The notes under the pieces are model-generated. The model saw only the letters and a list, made by a program, of their open reading frames with translations, had not been told where the DNA came from and did no database searches. Positions 1-8,262 of a DNA stretch of 27,442 bases are shown piece after piece. Origin of the DNA: DASSTY01 sp035760645. GTDB lineage: Bacteria; Gemmatimonadota; Gemmatimonadetes; Gemmatimonadales; GWC2-71-9. The first letter of the stretch is position 1. Each line of letters begins with the position of its first letter. The position numbers were made by a program, and so were the translations under genes. The DNA lies in contig DASTSO010000066.1 in assembly GCA_035760645.1 (NCBI GenBank), positions 1-27,442 on the forward strand, in the 5' to 3' direction.

Positions 1-214
1 TCCAGACGTCCGCGACCGCGCGCCCCTCGAGCACCCACCCGAAATGCCACTCCGCGGCGGCGCGGGACCAGGCGCCGCCGGCGCCGGCGGTCTCGACCTC
101 GACCTCCCAGCTGCCGACGAACTGCCCGAAGAGCCCGAGCCGGTCGGCCCGGTCGGCGGCCGGGCCGTCGGCAGCGAGCGCCGCGAGCAGGGCGCGCGAC
201 ATCCCCGGCGTCAT
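1..214 (-). CDS. N-terminal part of a conserved hypothetical protein (DUF1579-like), cut by window edge
   Basis: Reading the minus strand from the ATG at 214 gives an open frame to the window edge (71 codons). After about 25 residues it contains LFGQFVGSWEVEVE, followed about 15 residues later by AEWHFGWVLEGRAVADVW. The G-S-W near the start and a later GWVLEGRAVxDVW block are typical of small beta-barrel DUF1579-like proteins of unknown function; this assignment is from memory of the family and is tentative. The start codon overlaps the stop of the arginase-like gene as ATGA, so translation is probably coupled and the gene is the last visible member of the operon that begins with the gene at 1451. 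An upstream in-frame GTG is not needed, since the ATGA junction matches the style of the neighbouring genes. Confidence 0.6.
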   Translation of the reverse strand, partial: MTPGMSRALLAALAADGPAADRADRLGLFGQFVGSWEVEVETAGAGGAWSRAAAEWHFGWVLEGRAVADVW

Positions 215-1134
215 GCGATCCGCCGCGCCACGCGCTCGAGCAGCGCGACGAGGCGCTCGCCGCAGGCGCCGTCGGGGTCGAGACCGGGATCGTAGATCGT
301 CACCTCGAGCCCGAGCGCCCCGGGGTGCGCCAGCAGCCGCGCGAGCAGCTCCTCCGCCTCCTCCAGCGCGAGCCCGTCGGGCTCGGGCGAGTCCACCGCG
401 GGCATGAGCTCGGGCCGCAGCACGTCCACGTCGAAGTGGATCCAGAAGCCGGCGAGCCCCGGGCGCGCGACGCGCTCGAGCGCGCGATCGGCGGCGACGG
501 CGAGCCCCTGCGCGCGCACCACCTCGAGCGGCAGGTCGACCACCGGCGAGCGGCGCACCGAGCGCGCGCCGTAGTGCGGCTCGTCCGCGAGGTCCTTCCG
601 CGCGAGGAGCGCCACGTCCTCCGCGCGCACGAGCGGCTCGCCGTCCTCCGCGAGCCGGGCGAGCGGATGGTCGATCGCGCCGACCGCGAGCGCGAGATCC
701 ATCCCGGCCGCGCCGCCCGAGCGCGACACGTCGGGCGGCGCGAAGTCGCAGTGGCCGTCCACGAAGACGAGCCCGACGCGCGCGCCGGGCGCGCGGCGCC
801 GGAGTCCGAGCAGCGCGCCGAGGAGGATGCTGCAGTCGCCGCCCACGAGGAGGAGCCGCGCGTCGGGTGTGGCGGCCCCCGCCACCCGCTCGGCGAGCCG
901 CGCGGCGTGCTCCGCGATCTCGGCGGCGTGGCGGATCGGGAGCGCGCCGCGCGCGAAGTCGCGATACGGCGGCGCCGCGACGTCGCCCAGGTCCTCGGCG
1001 CCGAGTCGCGCGACGAGGCCCCGCGCCCGGAGCGCGTGCGGCGCCTCGTTCACGCGCCGCGCGGTACCGTCGGGATAGGGCGCGAGCCCGAGCTGCGTGG
1101 GCGCGCCGAGAAGCCGGAAGGGGCGCGGCGGCAT
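211..1134 (-). CDS. Arginase/agmatinase-family protein with a Cys-for-His metal ligand
   Basis: 307 aa, the usual length for the ureohydrolase fold, which binds two Mn ions and hydrolyses guanidino or formimino compounds. The metal motifs are in family order: GGDCS (98-102), DGHCD (126-130) and HFDVDVL (233-239). Compared with arginase ligands (His, Asp, His, Asp, Asp, Asp), five of six are present (D126, H128, D130, D235, D237), but the His of GGDHS is Cys101. The last part has the family's conserved acidic C-terminal helix region (GLEVTIYDPGLDPDG). The ATG overlaps the stop of the upstream ABM-fold gene as ATGA, and the stop overlaps the next start the same way. The substrate cannot be told: arginase, agmatinase, formimidoylglutamase and guanidine hydrolases share this fold. 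The AraC regulator upstream suggests an inducible catabolic or detoxifying role, which is inference. Confidence 0.8.
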   Translation of the reverse strand: MPPRPFRLLGAPTQLGLAPYPDGTARRVNEAPHALRARGLVARLGAEDLGDVAAPPYRDFARGALPIRHAAEIAEHAARLAERVAGAATPDARLLLVGGDCSILLGALLGLRRRAPGARVGLVFVDGHCDFAPPDVSRSGGAAGMDLALAVGAIDHPLARLAEDGEPLVRAEDVALLARKDLADEPHYGARSVRRSPVVDLPLEVVRAQGLAVAADRALERVARPGLAGFWIHFDVDVLRPELMPAVDSPEPDGLALEEAEELLARLLAHPGALGLEVTIYDPGLDPDGACGERLVALLERVARRIA

Positions 1135-1451
1135 CAGGGCGCGAGCCGCACGTCGTAGTGCTGCGAGCGCGCGTCGAAGCGGGCGAGCAGCGCGCGGGCG
1201 GCGGGCGGCACGACGCCGTGCGCGTAGTCCGCGCCCGCGAACGCCCGCACGCCGTCGAGCGAGTCGAAGAGCATCGTCGTGACGAACTCCACCTCGGCCC
1301 CGTCGTCCGACGCTCGACGGTAGAGATACGCGCCGTGGTAGCCCGGCAGGTCGCGCGCGCGGATGCCGGGGAGGACGGTGGTGAGGAGGAGCCGCTCGTA
1401 CGCGTCGGCGTTCGCGGGGGTGGTCCAGCCGTGCCAGACTCGACTGATCAT
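1134..1451 (-). CDS. Small antibiotic-biosynthesis-monooxygenase (ABM)-fold protein
   Basis: 105 aa. The pattern MISRVWHGWTTPANADAYERLL, then GYHGAYLYRR, then EVEFVTTMLFDSLDGVRAFAG matches dimeric alpha+beta barrel proteins of the ABM/Dabb type: first strand, a helix containing Y-x-x-L-L, a G-Y-x-G-x-x-L-x-R strand, an E-x-x-x-x-T strand, then a 'W/F-x-S-x-D-x-x-x-x-F' segment. The ABM fold supports cofactor-free oxygenation, heme degradation or simple ligand binding, so no reaction can be named. The start at 1451 has GGAG eight bases upstream within CCTGGAGCG. That same nine-base block is the 3' arm of an inverted repeat reaching back into the gap after the AraC gene. Its stop overlaps the arginase-like start (ATGA). 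Confidence 0.7.
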   Translation of the reverse strand: MISRVWHGWTTPANADAYERLLLTTVLPGIRARDLPGYHGAYLYRRASDDGAEVEFVTTMLFDSLDGVRAFAGADYAHGVVPPAARALLARFDARSQHYDVRLAP

Positions 1452-1455
1452 GGGG

Positions 1456-1501
1456 CGCTCCAGGTGAAAGGGGGCGGCACGCGCGAAAGGTGCCTGGAGC
1501 G
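1456..1501 (-). promoter_or_regulatory. Inverted repeat enclosing the ribosome-binding site of the ABM-fold gene
   Basis: A perfect nine-base inverted repeat (CGCTCCAGG at 1456-1464, CCTGGAGCG at 1493-1501, plus strand) is separated by 28 bases. On the minus-strand mRNA the second arm is CCTGGAGCG and contains the GGAG Shine-Dalgarno of the gene starting at 1451. Folding would sequester the ribosome-binding site. Alternatively, the two arms are half-sites for a DNA-binding regulator such as the adjacent AraC protein. The repeat is seen directly; both roles are inferred. Confidence 0.45.
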
Positions 1502-1515
1502 TTCGCGCCGCGCTT

Positions 1516-2400
1516 CTAGAATCGTGCGCGCCGCGCGAGCCGCCGCCGCACGTCGGTCGGCGCCGCGCCGACGAGGCGGCGGAAGGCGGTGGTGAAGTGG
1601 CCGTGATTGGCGAAGCCCAGGTCGAGGGCGAGCGCGCTCAGGCTCGTCTCGCCCTGCGCGAGCCGCTCGAGCGCGAGCCCGACGCGGAGGCGGAGGAGGT
1701 GCTGGTGGATCGAGGTGCCGACCTCGAGCCGGAAGACCCGCGCGAGCTGAAAGGGCGAGCACCCCACCTCGCGCGCGAGCGACGGGAGGGTGTGGGGGCG
1801 GCCCGGCGCCGTCGCGAGCGCGAGCCGCGCGTCGGCGGCGAGGCGGCGGTGGGCGCGCCGCGCCGCGACGCCGCGCCGCACCGGATGCAGCCCGCGCGCC
1901 CGGCAGCCCGCGTCGAGCACCGTGGCGAGGAGCCGCAGCGCCTCCTCTTCCACCGCGAGCGCCTCGCCGGCGCACGGCTCGCCCGCGAGCGCGGCGCGCA
2001 GCCGCTGGCAGTCGAACGCCTCGCGCCCCGCGACCGGCGCCGCGGCGAAGCCGAACGGCGCCTCGGGCGAGGCGCCGCGCGCGCCGAGCTGCTCGGCCAC
2101 GTCCGCCGCCGTCGCGCCGTCGAAGGCGAGCACCGTGCAGGCGTCGCCGCCGCCCGTGGGGTGGCTCACGCGGAACGGTTCGCCGTGATTGAAGAGCAGC
2201 ACCCGCGCCGGGTCGGCGACCTCCTCGACGCGCCCCGCGCGCCCGGCGTGCTTGACGAACACCCCGCGGCGGACGAAGACGAGGTGGTGGCTGCTCGCGA
2301 GCTCCTCCGGCCCGGCCGGGGCGGCGGGCGCCGTGCAGCGCACGTCGCGCACCGTGAGGAGCGCGCCCTGGAAGCGGAGGGTGGAGTGGCAGGTGCTCAT
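1516..2400 (-). CDS. AraC-family transcriptional regulator
   Basis: 294 aa. The C-terminal ~100 residues form the two helix-turn-helix motifs of AraC/XylS proteins: SLAREVGCSPFQLARVFRLE for the first, and LSALALDLGFANHGHFTTAF for the second with the conserved G-F-x-x-x-x-H-F-x-x-x-F-R-R-x-x-G-x-x-P ending. The N-terminal half resembles the cupin-type ligand and dimer domain (HHLVFVRRGVFVKH, VLLFNHGEPFRVSHP). The start at 2400 is chosen because an earlier in-frame ATG at 2592 would put the N-terminus inside the tRNA-Phe gene. No clear Shine-Dalgarno precedes it; a GAGCAT hexamer lies at -12 to -7, a weak match to the TANNNT pattern of other genes here. It is the first gene of the minus-strand block and probably controls the two genes 64 bases downstream. 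Confidence 0.9.
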   Translation of the reverse strand: MSTCHSTLRFQGALLTVRDVRCTAPAAPAGPEELASSHHLVFVRRGVFVKHAGRAGRVEEVADPARVLLFNHGEPFRVSHPTGGGDACTVLAFDGATAADVAEQLGARGASPEAPFGFAAAPVAGREAFDCQRLRAALAGEPCAGEALAVEEEALRLLATVLDAGCRARGLHPVRRGVAARRAHRRLAADARLALATAPGRPHTLPSLAREVGCSPFQLARVFRLEVGTSIHQHLLRLRVGLALERLAQGETSLSALALDLGFANHGHFTTAFRRLVGAAPTDVRRRLARRARF

Positions 2401-2485
2401 GGCTGGATGCTCTGAGCTTGGCGGCAGGCGGCGCGGGAGACAATCCCCCGAGCGCGCGCCGGCCGGCTTCGCCCGGGTACAAAGC

Positions 2486-2514
2486 CGAACGCCCGGCGCG
2501 GGGCCGGGCGTTCG
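2486..2514 (-). terminator. Hairpin downstream of tRNA-Phe
   Basis: Perfect 12-bp stem (2486-2497 with 2503-2514) and a five-base loop, lying 20 bases beyond the tRNA 3' end in the direction of tRNA transcription. The following minus-strand bases are GGCTTTGTACC, so the U-tract is only three long. Position and symmetry fit a factor-independent terminator of the tRNA unit; the poor U-tract limits certainty. Confidence 0.55.
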
Positions 2515-2534
2515 AAGGGTTCTTCGTTGGCAGA

Positions 2535-2607
<73 letters not shown>

Positions 2608-2618
2608 GAAGGGCCGGG

Positions 2619-2647
2619 AATATAGGCAGACGCCCCGCCCCTGCCAA
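2619..2647 (-). promoter_or_regulatory. Housekeeping promoter of tRNA-Phe
   Basis: On the minus strand, TTGGCA (2647-2642), a 17-base spacer and TATATT (2624-2619). The expected transcript start is near 2612, a few bases before the mature tRNA end at 2607. This is the clearest sigma-70-type promoter in the window and shows the -35/-10 style of the organism. Confidence 0.75.
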
Positions 2648-2664
2648 CCCCGCCCCGGGCGCCC

Positions 2665-4173
2665 TCAGCGCTCCGTCCCCACCACCCGCTCCCCGCTGAG
2701 CATCGAGCCCCCCGCCACGATGCTGATCCGCCGCACCGGCGCCCCGGCCGCGGCGCCGTCGGTGACGAAGGTGATCCGCGCCGTCGGGGCCAGCGCCGCG
2801 TGGAAGACGCCGTCCCCCTCGGCCACCAGCCGGTCGGGCGCCTCGCCCGGCGCCCAGCCCATCAGGCGGCCGTTCTCCTCGTAGACGTGATAGGTGAGCT
2901 CCATCCGGCTCGCGCGCAGCGCGTCCCCCGCGGGGCGCAGCCGGTAGACGCCGACGTAGCGCGCCCGCTCCGCCGGCGTGAGCGCCACCTCGGCCGCCGG
3001 CGCCGCGGCCGGCGGCATCGGCGCCCACGGCTTGACCGGCGCGCCGAAGACCGCCCCCGCGAGCTGCACGCCGAGGGCGCCGGCGACGGGCCCGGCGGTG
3101 TTGGCGAGCACCGCGATCGTCACCGAGTCGTCGGGGAAGTCGGCGAGGAAGGAGCCGAAGCCGTTGATCGCGCCGCCGTGCTCGACGGCGCGGTGGCCGT
3201 GGATCGCCCGCGTGAAGAGGCCGAAGCCGTAGTGCATGCTCGTGTCTCCGGGCGAGGGCGTGCGCGCCGCGCCCTCGGCGGTGATCATCCGCCGGTACGA
3301 CGCCGCACTCACCACCTTCCCCTCCCGCAGCGCGCGCATCCAGCGCACCAGCTCGCGCGGCGTCGAGCAGAGCGCGCCCGCCGCGTACGGGATGCTCATG
3401 CTGATCGGGTCGGCGTTGACGAACTGCGTGCCCACGAGCTGGTAGCCGCGCACGCGGTGCGGCACGAGCGACGCGTCGTCGCAGTAGCGCGTCTGCGCGA
3501 GCCCCGCGCGCGGGAAGACGTGCCGCGCGAGATAGTCCGCCCACGCCTCGCCCGTCACGCGCTCGAGGATGATGCCGAGGAGGTAGTAGCCCGAGTTGCT
3601 GTAGCTCCACTTCGTCCCGGGCTCGAAGGTGAACGGCGCCGCGGCGAAGAGCGCGACCAGCGTGTCCTGCGGCACGTCACGCGTCGCGAGCACGCCGAAC
3701 CGGTCGCCGAGCGAGGTGTAGTCGGCGATGCCCGAGGTGTGGTCGAGCAGCTCCGCGATCGTCACGCGCCGCCCGCCGGTGGGATACGCCGGCAGGTACT
3801 TCGTGAGGTCGTCGTCGAGCGCGAGCCGGCCCTGCTCCACCTGCTGCAGGATGGCCGCGGCGGTGAACTGCTTCGTCGTGCTGCCGATGCGGTAGACCGC
3901 GGCGGGCGTCGCCGCGACCTCCTGCTCGAGGTCGGCGCGGCCGTAGGCCCGCAGGAGCAGCGTGTCGGCGCCGCGGAGCACCGCGACCGAGACGCTCGCC
4001 GCGCGGCCGCTCGCCACCGCGGCGCGGGCGAGCGAGTCGAGCTGCGCCGCGAGCGCGGCGCGCGGACGGGGCGGGGCGCTCGCCGCCGGCTGCTGGGCGG
4101 CGAGCGGAAGGGCGAAGAGCGCGGCGCCCGCCAGCGTGGCGAGCGCGCGACCGGCGAAGAGATGGGGGCGCAT
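2665..4173 (-). CDS. Secreted serine hydrolase, class C beta-lactamase / D-alanyl-D-alanine peptidase fold
   Basis: 502 aa with a signal peptide (about residues 1-26, ending LPLAA before Q27). All three active-site motifs of the penicillin-binding-protein-like family are visible: S98-T-T-K101 (nucleophile and base), Y191-S-N193, and H332-G-G334 (the KTG equivalent). The roughly 130 residues after position 370 form a separate C-terminal domain with ERARYVGVYRLRP, like the lipocalin-like or DUF3471-type tail of many of these hydrolases. Such proteins act in the periplasm on peptides, esters or beta-lactams; this one's substrate is unknown, and resistance should not be assumed. The start at 4173 has no Shine-Dalgarno but TAAGTT at -12 to -7, suggesting leaderless transcription. 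It lies 122 bases downstream of a small secreted-protein gene on the same strand. Confidence 0.88.
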   Translation of the reverse strand: MRPHLFAGRALATLAGAALFALPLAAQQPAASAPPRPRAALAAQLDSLARAAVASGRAASVSVAVLRGADTLLLRAYGRADLEQEVAATPAAVYRIGSTTKQFTAAAILQQVEQGRLALDDDLTKYLPAYPTGGRRVTIAELLDHTSGIADYTSLGDRFGVLATRDVPQDTLVALFAAAPFTFEPGTKWSYSNSGYYLLGIILERVTGEAWADYLARHVFPRAGLAQTRYCDDASLVPHRVRGYQLVGTQFVNADPISMSIPYAAGALCSTPRELVRWMRALREGKVVSAASYRRMITAEGAARTPSPGDTSMHYGFGLFTRAIHGHRAVEHGGAINGFGSFLADFPDDSVTIAVLANTAGPVAGALGVQLAGAVFGAPVKPWAPMPPAAAPAAEVALTPAERARYVGVYRLRPAGDALRASRMELTYHVYEENGRLMGWAPGEAPDRLVAEGDGVFHAALAPTARITFVTDGAAAGAPVRRISIVAGGSMLSGERVVGTER

Positions 4174-4179
4174 GCGCTC

Positions 4180-4185
4180 AACTTA
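4180..4185 (-). promoter_or_regulatory. Putative leaderless -10 element (TAAGTT) of serine hydrolase gene
   Basis: TAAGTT occupies -12 to -7 relative to the ATG at 4173, which would place the transcript start at the A of the ATG. No Shine-Dalgarno is present between it and the start. No good -35 box was found. Confidence 0.5.
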
Positions 4186-4211
4186 CCGCGGCCCCGGGTC
4201 CCGAAACAGGT

Positions 4212-4233
4212 GCGCCCCCGTGGCCGGGGGCGC
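4212..4233 (-). terminator. GC-rich hairpin after the small basic-protein gene
   Basis: Perfect 9-bp stem (4212-4220 with 4225-4233, loop TGGC). A second perfect 8-bp stem (4239-4246 with 4268-4275) lies closer to the upstream gene. On the minus strand the first is followed by CCTGTTTCGG, a weak U-tract. Probably ends the sigma-54 transcript before the hydrolase promoter at 4185-4180. Confidence 0.4.
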
Positions 4234-4295
4234 GGAGTGCAGAGGCTCGGGAAGGAGAAGTGGTTGCGCCTCTGCGGGGGCCTGCGACGGCGGCC

Positions 4296-4544
4296 TTACT
4301 TCTTCGCCGTGCCGGTGTCCTTGGCCTGCGCCTTCATCGTGCTCTTCTTCGCCGTCGCCTTGTGGGTGCGGGCGTGGCGCCGGGTCTTCTTGGTCGCGAC
4401 GTGCCGCTTCGCGGTCGAGTCCTTCGCCTGCATCTGCGCGCTCTGCTGCTTCGCGGTGGGCTGCTGCGTCCCCTGCTGCGCGGCGAGCGGGGCGGCCAGG
4501 AGCGCGGCGGCGACCGGGAGAACGAGCCAGGGCTTGCGGATCAT
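4296..4544 (-). CDS. Small secreted Lys/Arg-rich protein with sigma-54 promoter (acid-shock-protein-like composition)
   Basis: 82 aa. Residues 1-22 are a clear signal peptide (MIRKPWLVLPVAAALLAAPLAA, split here as a charged start, a hydrophobic core and an AA end before Q23). The mature ~60 residues are almost only Lys, Arg, His, Thr, Ala and Gln, with tracts such as TKKTRRHARTHKATAKK, and have no Cys. No catalytic motif is visible. Composition and layout recall enterobacterial acid-shock protein Asr and other intrinsically disordered periplasmic basic proteins, but this is compositional likeness, not homology. The start has an excellent AGGAGG seven bases upstream. About 105 bases upstream lies a near-perfect sigma-54 promoter, and further up are sites shared with the adjacent two-component genes, so it is probably the output gene of that system. 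Confidence 0.75.
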   Translation of the reverse strand: MIRKPWLVLPVAAALLAAPLAAQQGTQQPTAKQQSAQMQAKDSTAKRHVATKKTRRHARTHKATAKKSTMKAQAKDTGTAKK

Positions 4545-4648
4545 GAGTGCCTCCTGAGAGTGGGCCGGTCCGGCCGGCCACGGGATGGTACGTCCGGGTT
4601 GCTGCACAGCGTGGAGCGGCGCTCCCGCCGCTGTCGGCCCCCGAAAAG

Positions 4649-4663
4649 GCAACCGCCGTGCCA
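4649..4663 (-). promoter_or_regulatory. Sigma-54 (-24/-12) promoter of the small basic-protein gene
   Basis: On the minus strand TGGCACG, four bases (GCGG), then TTGC: an exact match to the core TGGCACG-N4-TTGC. Counting the C of TTGC (4649) as -12 puts the transcript start near 4637 and gives a leader of about 93 nt before the ATG at 4544. The only departure from consensus is C instead of A/T after TTGC. Confidence 0.85.
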
Positions 4664-4741
4664 TCCGGCACCCCCCTGCCACCCCCGTCTTCCCCCTCGC
4701 GAGGCCCGCTACGCGCCCTCGCCGCCGTGCGCCCCGCCCCG

Positions 4742-4797
4742 CGGGACGGATCGGGACAGATGCGGGCCGGACACCCTGACGCGCGGGACAAGTTGTC
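4742..4797 (-). promoter_or_regulatory. Putative enhancer (UAS) cluster for the NtrC-type regulator
   Basis: CGGGAC half-sites begin at 4742, 4752 and 4784. The last is part of CGCGGGACA (4782-4790), then AGT, then TGTC (4794-4797), a partial palindrome. The nine-base half and the N3 spacing are identical to the perfect palindrome at 8091-8111 ahead of the kinase gene. Its centre is about 155 bases upstream of the predicted sigma-54 transcript start, a normal distance for an enhancer-binding protein. It lies between the regulator's stop codon and the small gene's promoter. Confidence 0.6.
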
Positions 4798-4818
4798 AGC
4801 CGCGCAGGCCGCCCGCCC

Positions 4819-6280
<1,462 letters not shown>

Positions 6281-6297
<17 letters not shown>

Positions 6298-7987
6298 GCG
6301 CGGCCTCCGGCCGGTCGGCGTGCGTGGCGGCGGGAGCGGCGGAGGCGGCGGGCGCGGCCGGGAGCGTGAGGCGCCAGGCCGTCCCCCGCTCGCGCGGGAC
6401 GTGGACGAGGTCGCCGCCCAGCGAGCGCGCGAGGCGGCGGCTCACGGCGAGGCCGAGCCCCGTGCCCGCCGACCCCTTCGTCGTGGCGAACGGATTGAAG
6501 AGCTGCTGCTGCAGCTCGGGCGCGAGCCCGGGGCCGTCGTCGGCCACCTCGAGCCAGGCGCTGCGCGCGCCGGCGGCATCCTGCGTGCCGACGGCGATCG
6601 TCACGTGCCCGCCCGGCGGCAGCGCCTCGATGGCGTTCTTGAGGAGGTTGAGGAGGATCTGCTCGACCCGCGCGGGATCGCAGAGCGCCACGGCGTTGCC
6701 GCCCTCGAGCTCCGCCACGATCCCGCCCTCGGCGAGCGACGGCTCCATGAAGCGCAGCATCCGCTCGGCCACGCGCGCGAGATCGGCCGTCTGCGAGGCG
6801 GGCTGCGGCCACGCGCCGCGCGCGAGCCGCGTGCGCACGATCCCCGCGAGCCGGTCGATCTGGCCCAGCAGGAGCTGCACCCGCGCGAGCGCGCCGTCGC
6901 CGTCGTAGCGGCCGACGCCGTCGCCGCGCGCGAGGTCGTCGCGCAGGAGCTGGAGATGGCCGCTCACCGTGTTGAGCGGCGTGCCGATCTCGTGCGCGAA
7001 GCCCGCCACCGTCTCCTCCATCAGCGCCAGCCGGTCGAAGGCGCGCGCCCGCTCCTCGAGCGCGAGCAGCGCCGCGCGCGCCTCGCTCTCGCGCTGCCGC
7101 CGCGCCAGCGCCTCGCGCAGCTCGTTGTAGCGCCGCGCCAGGACGCGGAACTCCCCCGCCCCCCGCTCCGCCGCCGGCGGCGCGCCCTCGGCCCCGCCGT
7201 GCGCCAGACTCATCGTCCGCCCCAGCTCGGCGAGCGGCCGCCCCACCCAGCGGCTCGTCAGCACGCCGACGAACGTCGCCACGAGCAGCGCGGCGAGCCC
7301 GCCCAGCGCGTAGGCGCGCTGCCGCTCGGTCCGCGCCCACTCGCTGAGCCGCAGCACCGAGACCTGCACGTGCAGCACCCCCGCCGGCGCGCGCGCCGCG
7401 GCCGGCGCGGATGCGGCCGCGGCGGCGTGCGCCGGGTGCGCCCGCGCGCGGCCGGCGCGGTGCGGCACGCGGTCGGGGTTCACCGGCTTCGCGCTCGAGG
7501 GCGCCGCGGCCGCGGCCGCCGCGCGGTTGCCGAACGGCGTCGCCACGTTCCACATCGGCGTCGAGTCGTCCGAGAGCCACACCTCGGTCGTCCCGCGCGC
7601 GTAGGCGCGCCGGTCGGCCGCCACGGGCGGGGGCGCGAGCCCCGAGTCGCTCGCCACCGCGACCGGCCACGTCGCCGTCGCGGCGCCCGGCACGTAGACC
7701 CAGGCGCGCGTGGCCGCGATGTGCTGCGAGGGCCAGTTCTCCAGCGCCTGCGCCAGCGCCGCCGGGCTCCCCGTCGGCGCCGCCTTCGAGAGGTAGGCCG
7801 CCCAGCTCCCGGCGAGCGCCACCGACTCGTCGCGCAGGTCCGCGAGCCGCGAGCGCTGCGACCAGGTGAGCGCCGCCTCGGTGGCACCCAGCACCAGCAG
7901 CACGCTGGTGAGCGCGGTGACGAGCGCGACCCGCTGCGAGAGCGGCATCGAGCGCCGCGCAGGGGCGGCCGGGGCGGCGGGGGACAT
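6281..7987 (-). CDS. Membrane sensor histidine kinase, partner of the NtrC-type regulator
   Basis: 568 aa. Transmembrane helix 1 is at ~18-40 (VALVTALTSVLLVLG) and helix 2 at ~226-245. They enclose a periplasmic sensor domain of ~185 residues with an Ala/His-rich low-complexity stretch (~155-205). A HAMP-like linker follows (SRWVGRPLAELGRTMSL). The H-box has the phosphorylated H332 in FAHEIGTPLN; the N-box is QILLNLLKNAIEA (N451); G1 is DDGPG (483-487); G2 is GTGLGL (508-513). The short HEIGTPLN box and 3'-overlapping NtrC-type partner are typical of NtrB-like membrane kinases. The ATG at 7987 is preferred: an earlier in-frame ATG at 8038 would add a non-conserved 17-residue leader. No Shine-Dalgarno is present; TATCGT lies at -12 to -7. 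The signal sensed is unknown. Confidence 0.93.
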
Positions 7988-7993
7988 GCTTAT

Positions 7994-7999
7994 ACGATA
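7994..7999 (-). promoter_or_regulatory. Putative leaderless -10 element (TATCGT) of the histidine kinase gene
   Basis: TATCGT at -12 to -7 from the ATG at 7987, with no Shine-Dalgarno between. The palindrome at 8091-8111 lies about 114 bases upstream of this start. Confidence 0.5.
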
Positions 8000-8090
8000 C
8001 TCGGAATGCAACCGGGCGGCGTGGAACGCACGCCCCATGCCGCCCGCTCCGCCCCGCCCGAGCCCGTCCCCGCGGCCTCACGGGCCGCGC

Positions 8091-8111
8091 CGCGGGACAG
8101 AATGTCCCGCG
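8091..8111. promoter_or_regulatory. Perfect palindromic operator between the kinase operon and the DUF2911 gene
   Basis: CGCGGGACA, three bases (GAA), TGTCCCGCG: nine-base arms with perfect symmetry. The left half recurs exactly, with the same spacing and a following TGTC, at 4782-4797 upstream of the sigma-54 promoter. Most likely a binding site of the dimeric Fis-type HTH of the adjacent response regulator. It sits in the divergent gap, so it could control the kinase/regulator operon, the DUF2911 gene (start 8263), or both. Confidence 0.6.
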
Positions 8112-8139
8112 CGGTCGGGACGGCGACAAGGTGGCCGGA

Positions 8140-8190
8140 CAGGGACTAGCCCCTAGCCCCTAGCCCCTAGCCCCTAGTCCCTAGTCCCTG
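8140..8190. repeat. Heptamer array, family A, single-armed copy (TAGCCCC/TAGTCCC x6)
   Basis: Six consecutive heptamers fill 8147-8188: four TAGCCCC then two TAGTCCC. The block is bounded by an inverted decamer, CAGGGACTAG at 8140-8149 and CTAGTCCCTG at 8181-8190. It uses the same units as the two-armed elements at 10314 and 13986, but lies in the gap between divergently transcribed genes, not after a stop codon. Confidence 0.85.
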
Positions 8191-8262
8191 AATCCTGGCG
8201 CCGGCCCCTCCCGTTCATTTCATTGGATCCCACGATTCCAGCCCCCACTCCCGGAGGTCCGC

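Noticed and set aside
2665..4173. Antibiotic-resistance beta-lactamase
   Set aside because: The motifs fit the broad class C-like serine hydrolase family with an extra C-terminal domain; resistance cannot be inferred from this.
7988..8030. Sigma-54 promoter ahead of the kinase gene (TTGCA seen on the minus strand at about 8012-8008)
   Set aside because: The matching -24 box is absent at the required spacing.
7988..8038. Upstream start of the histidine kinase at 8038
   Set aside because: Adds 17 residues unrelated to a sensor-kinase N-terminus and runs through the putative -10 element; the ATG at 7987 directly precedes the positive segment and first helix.
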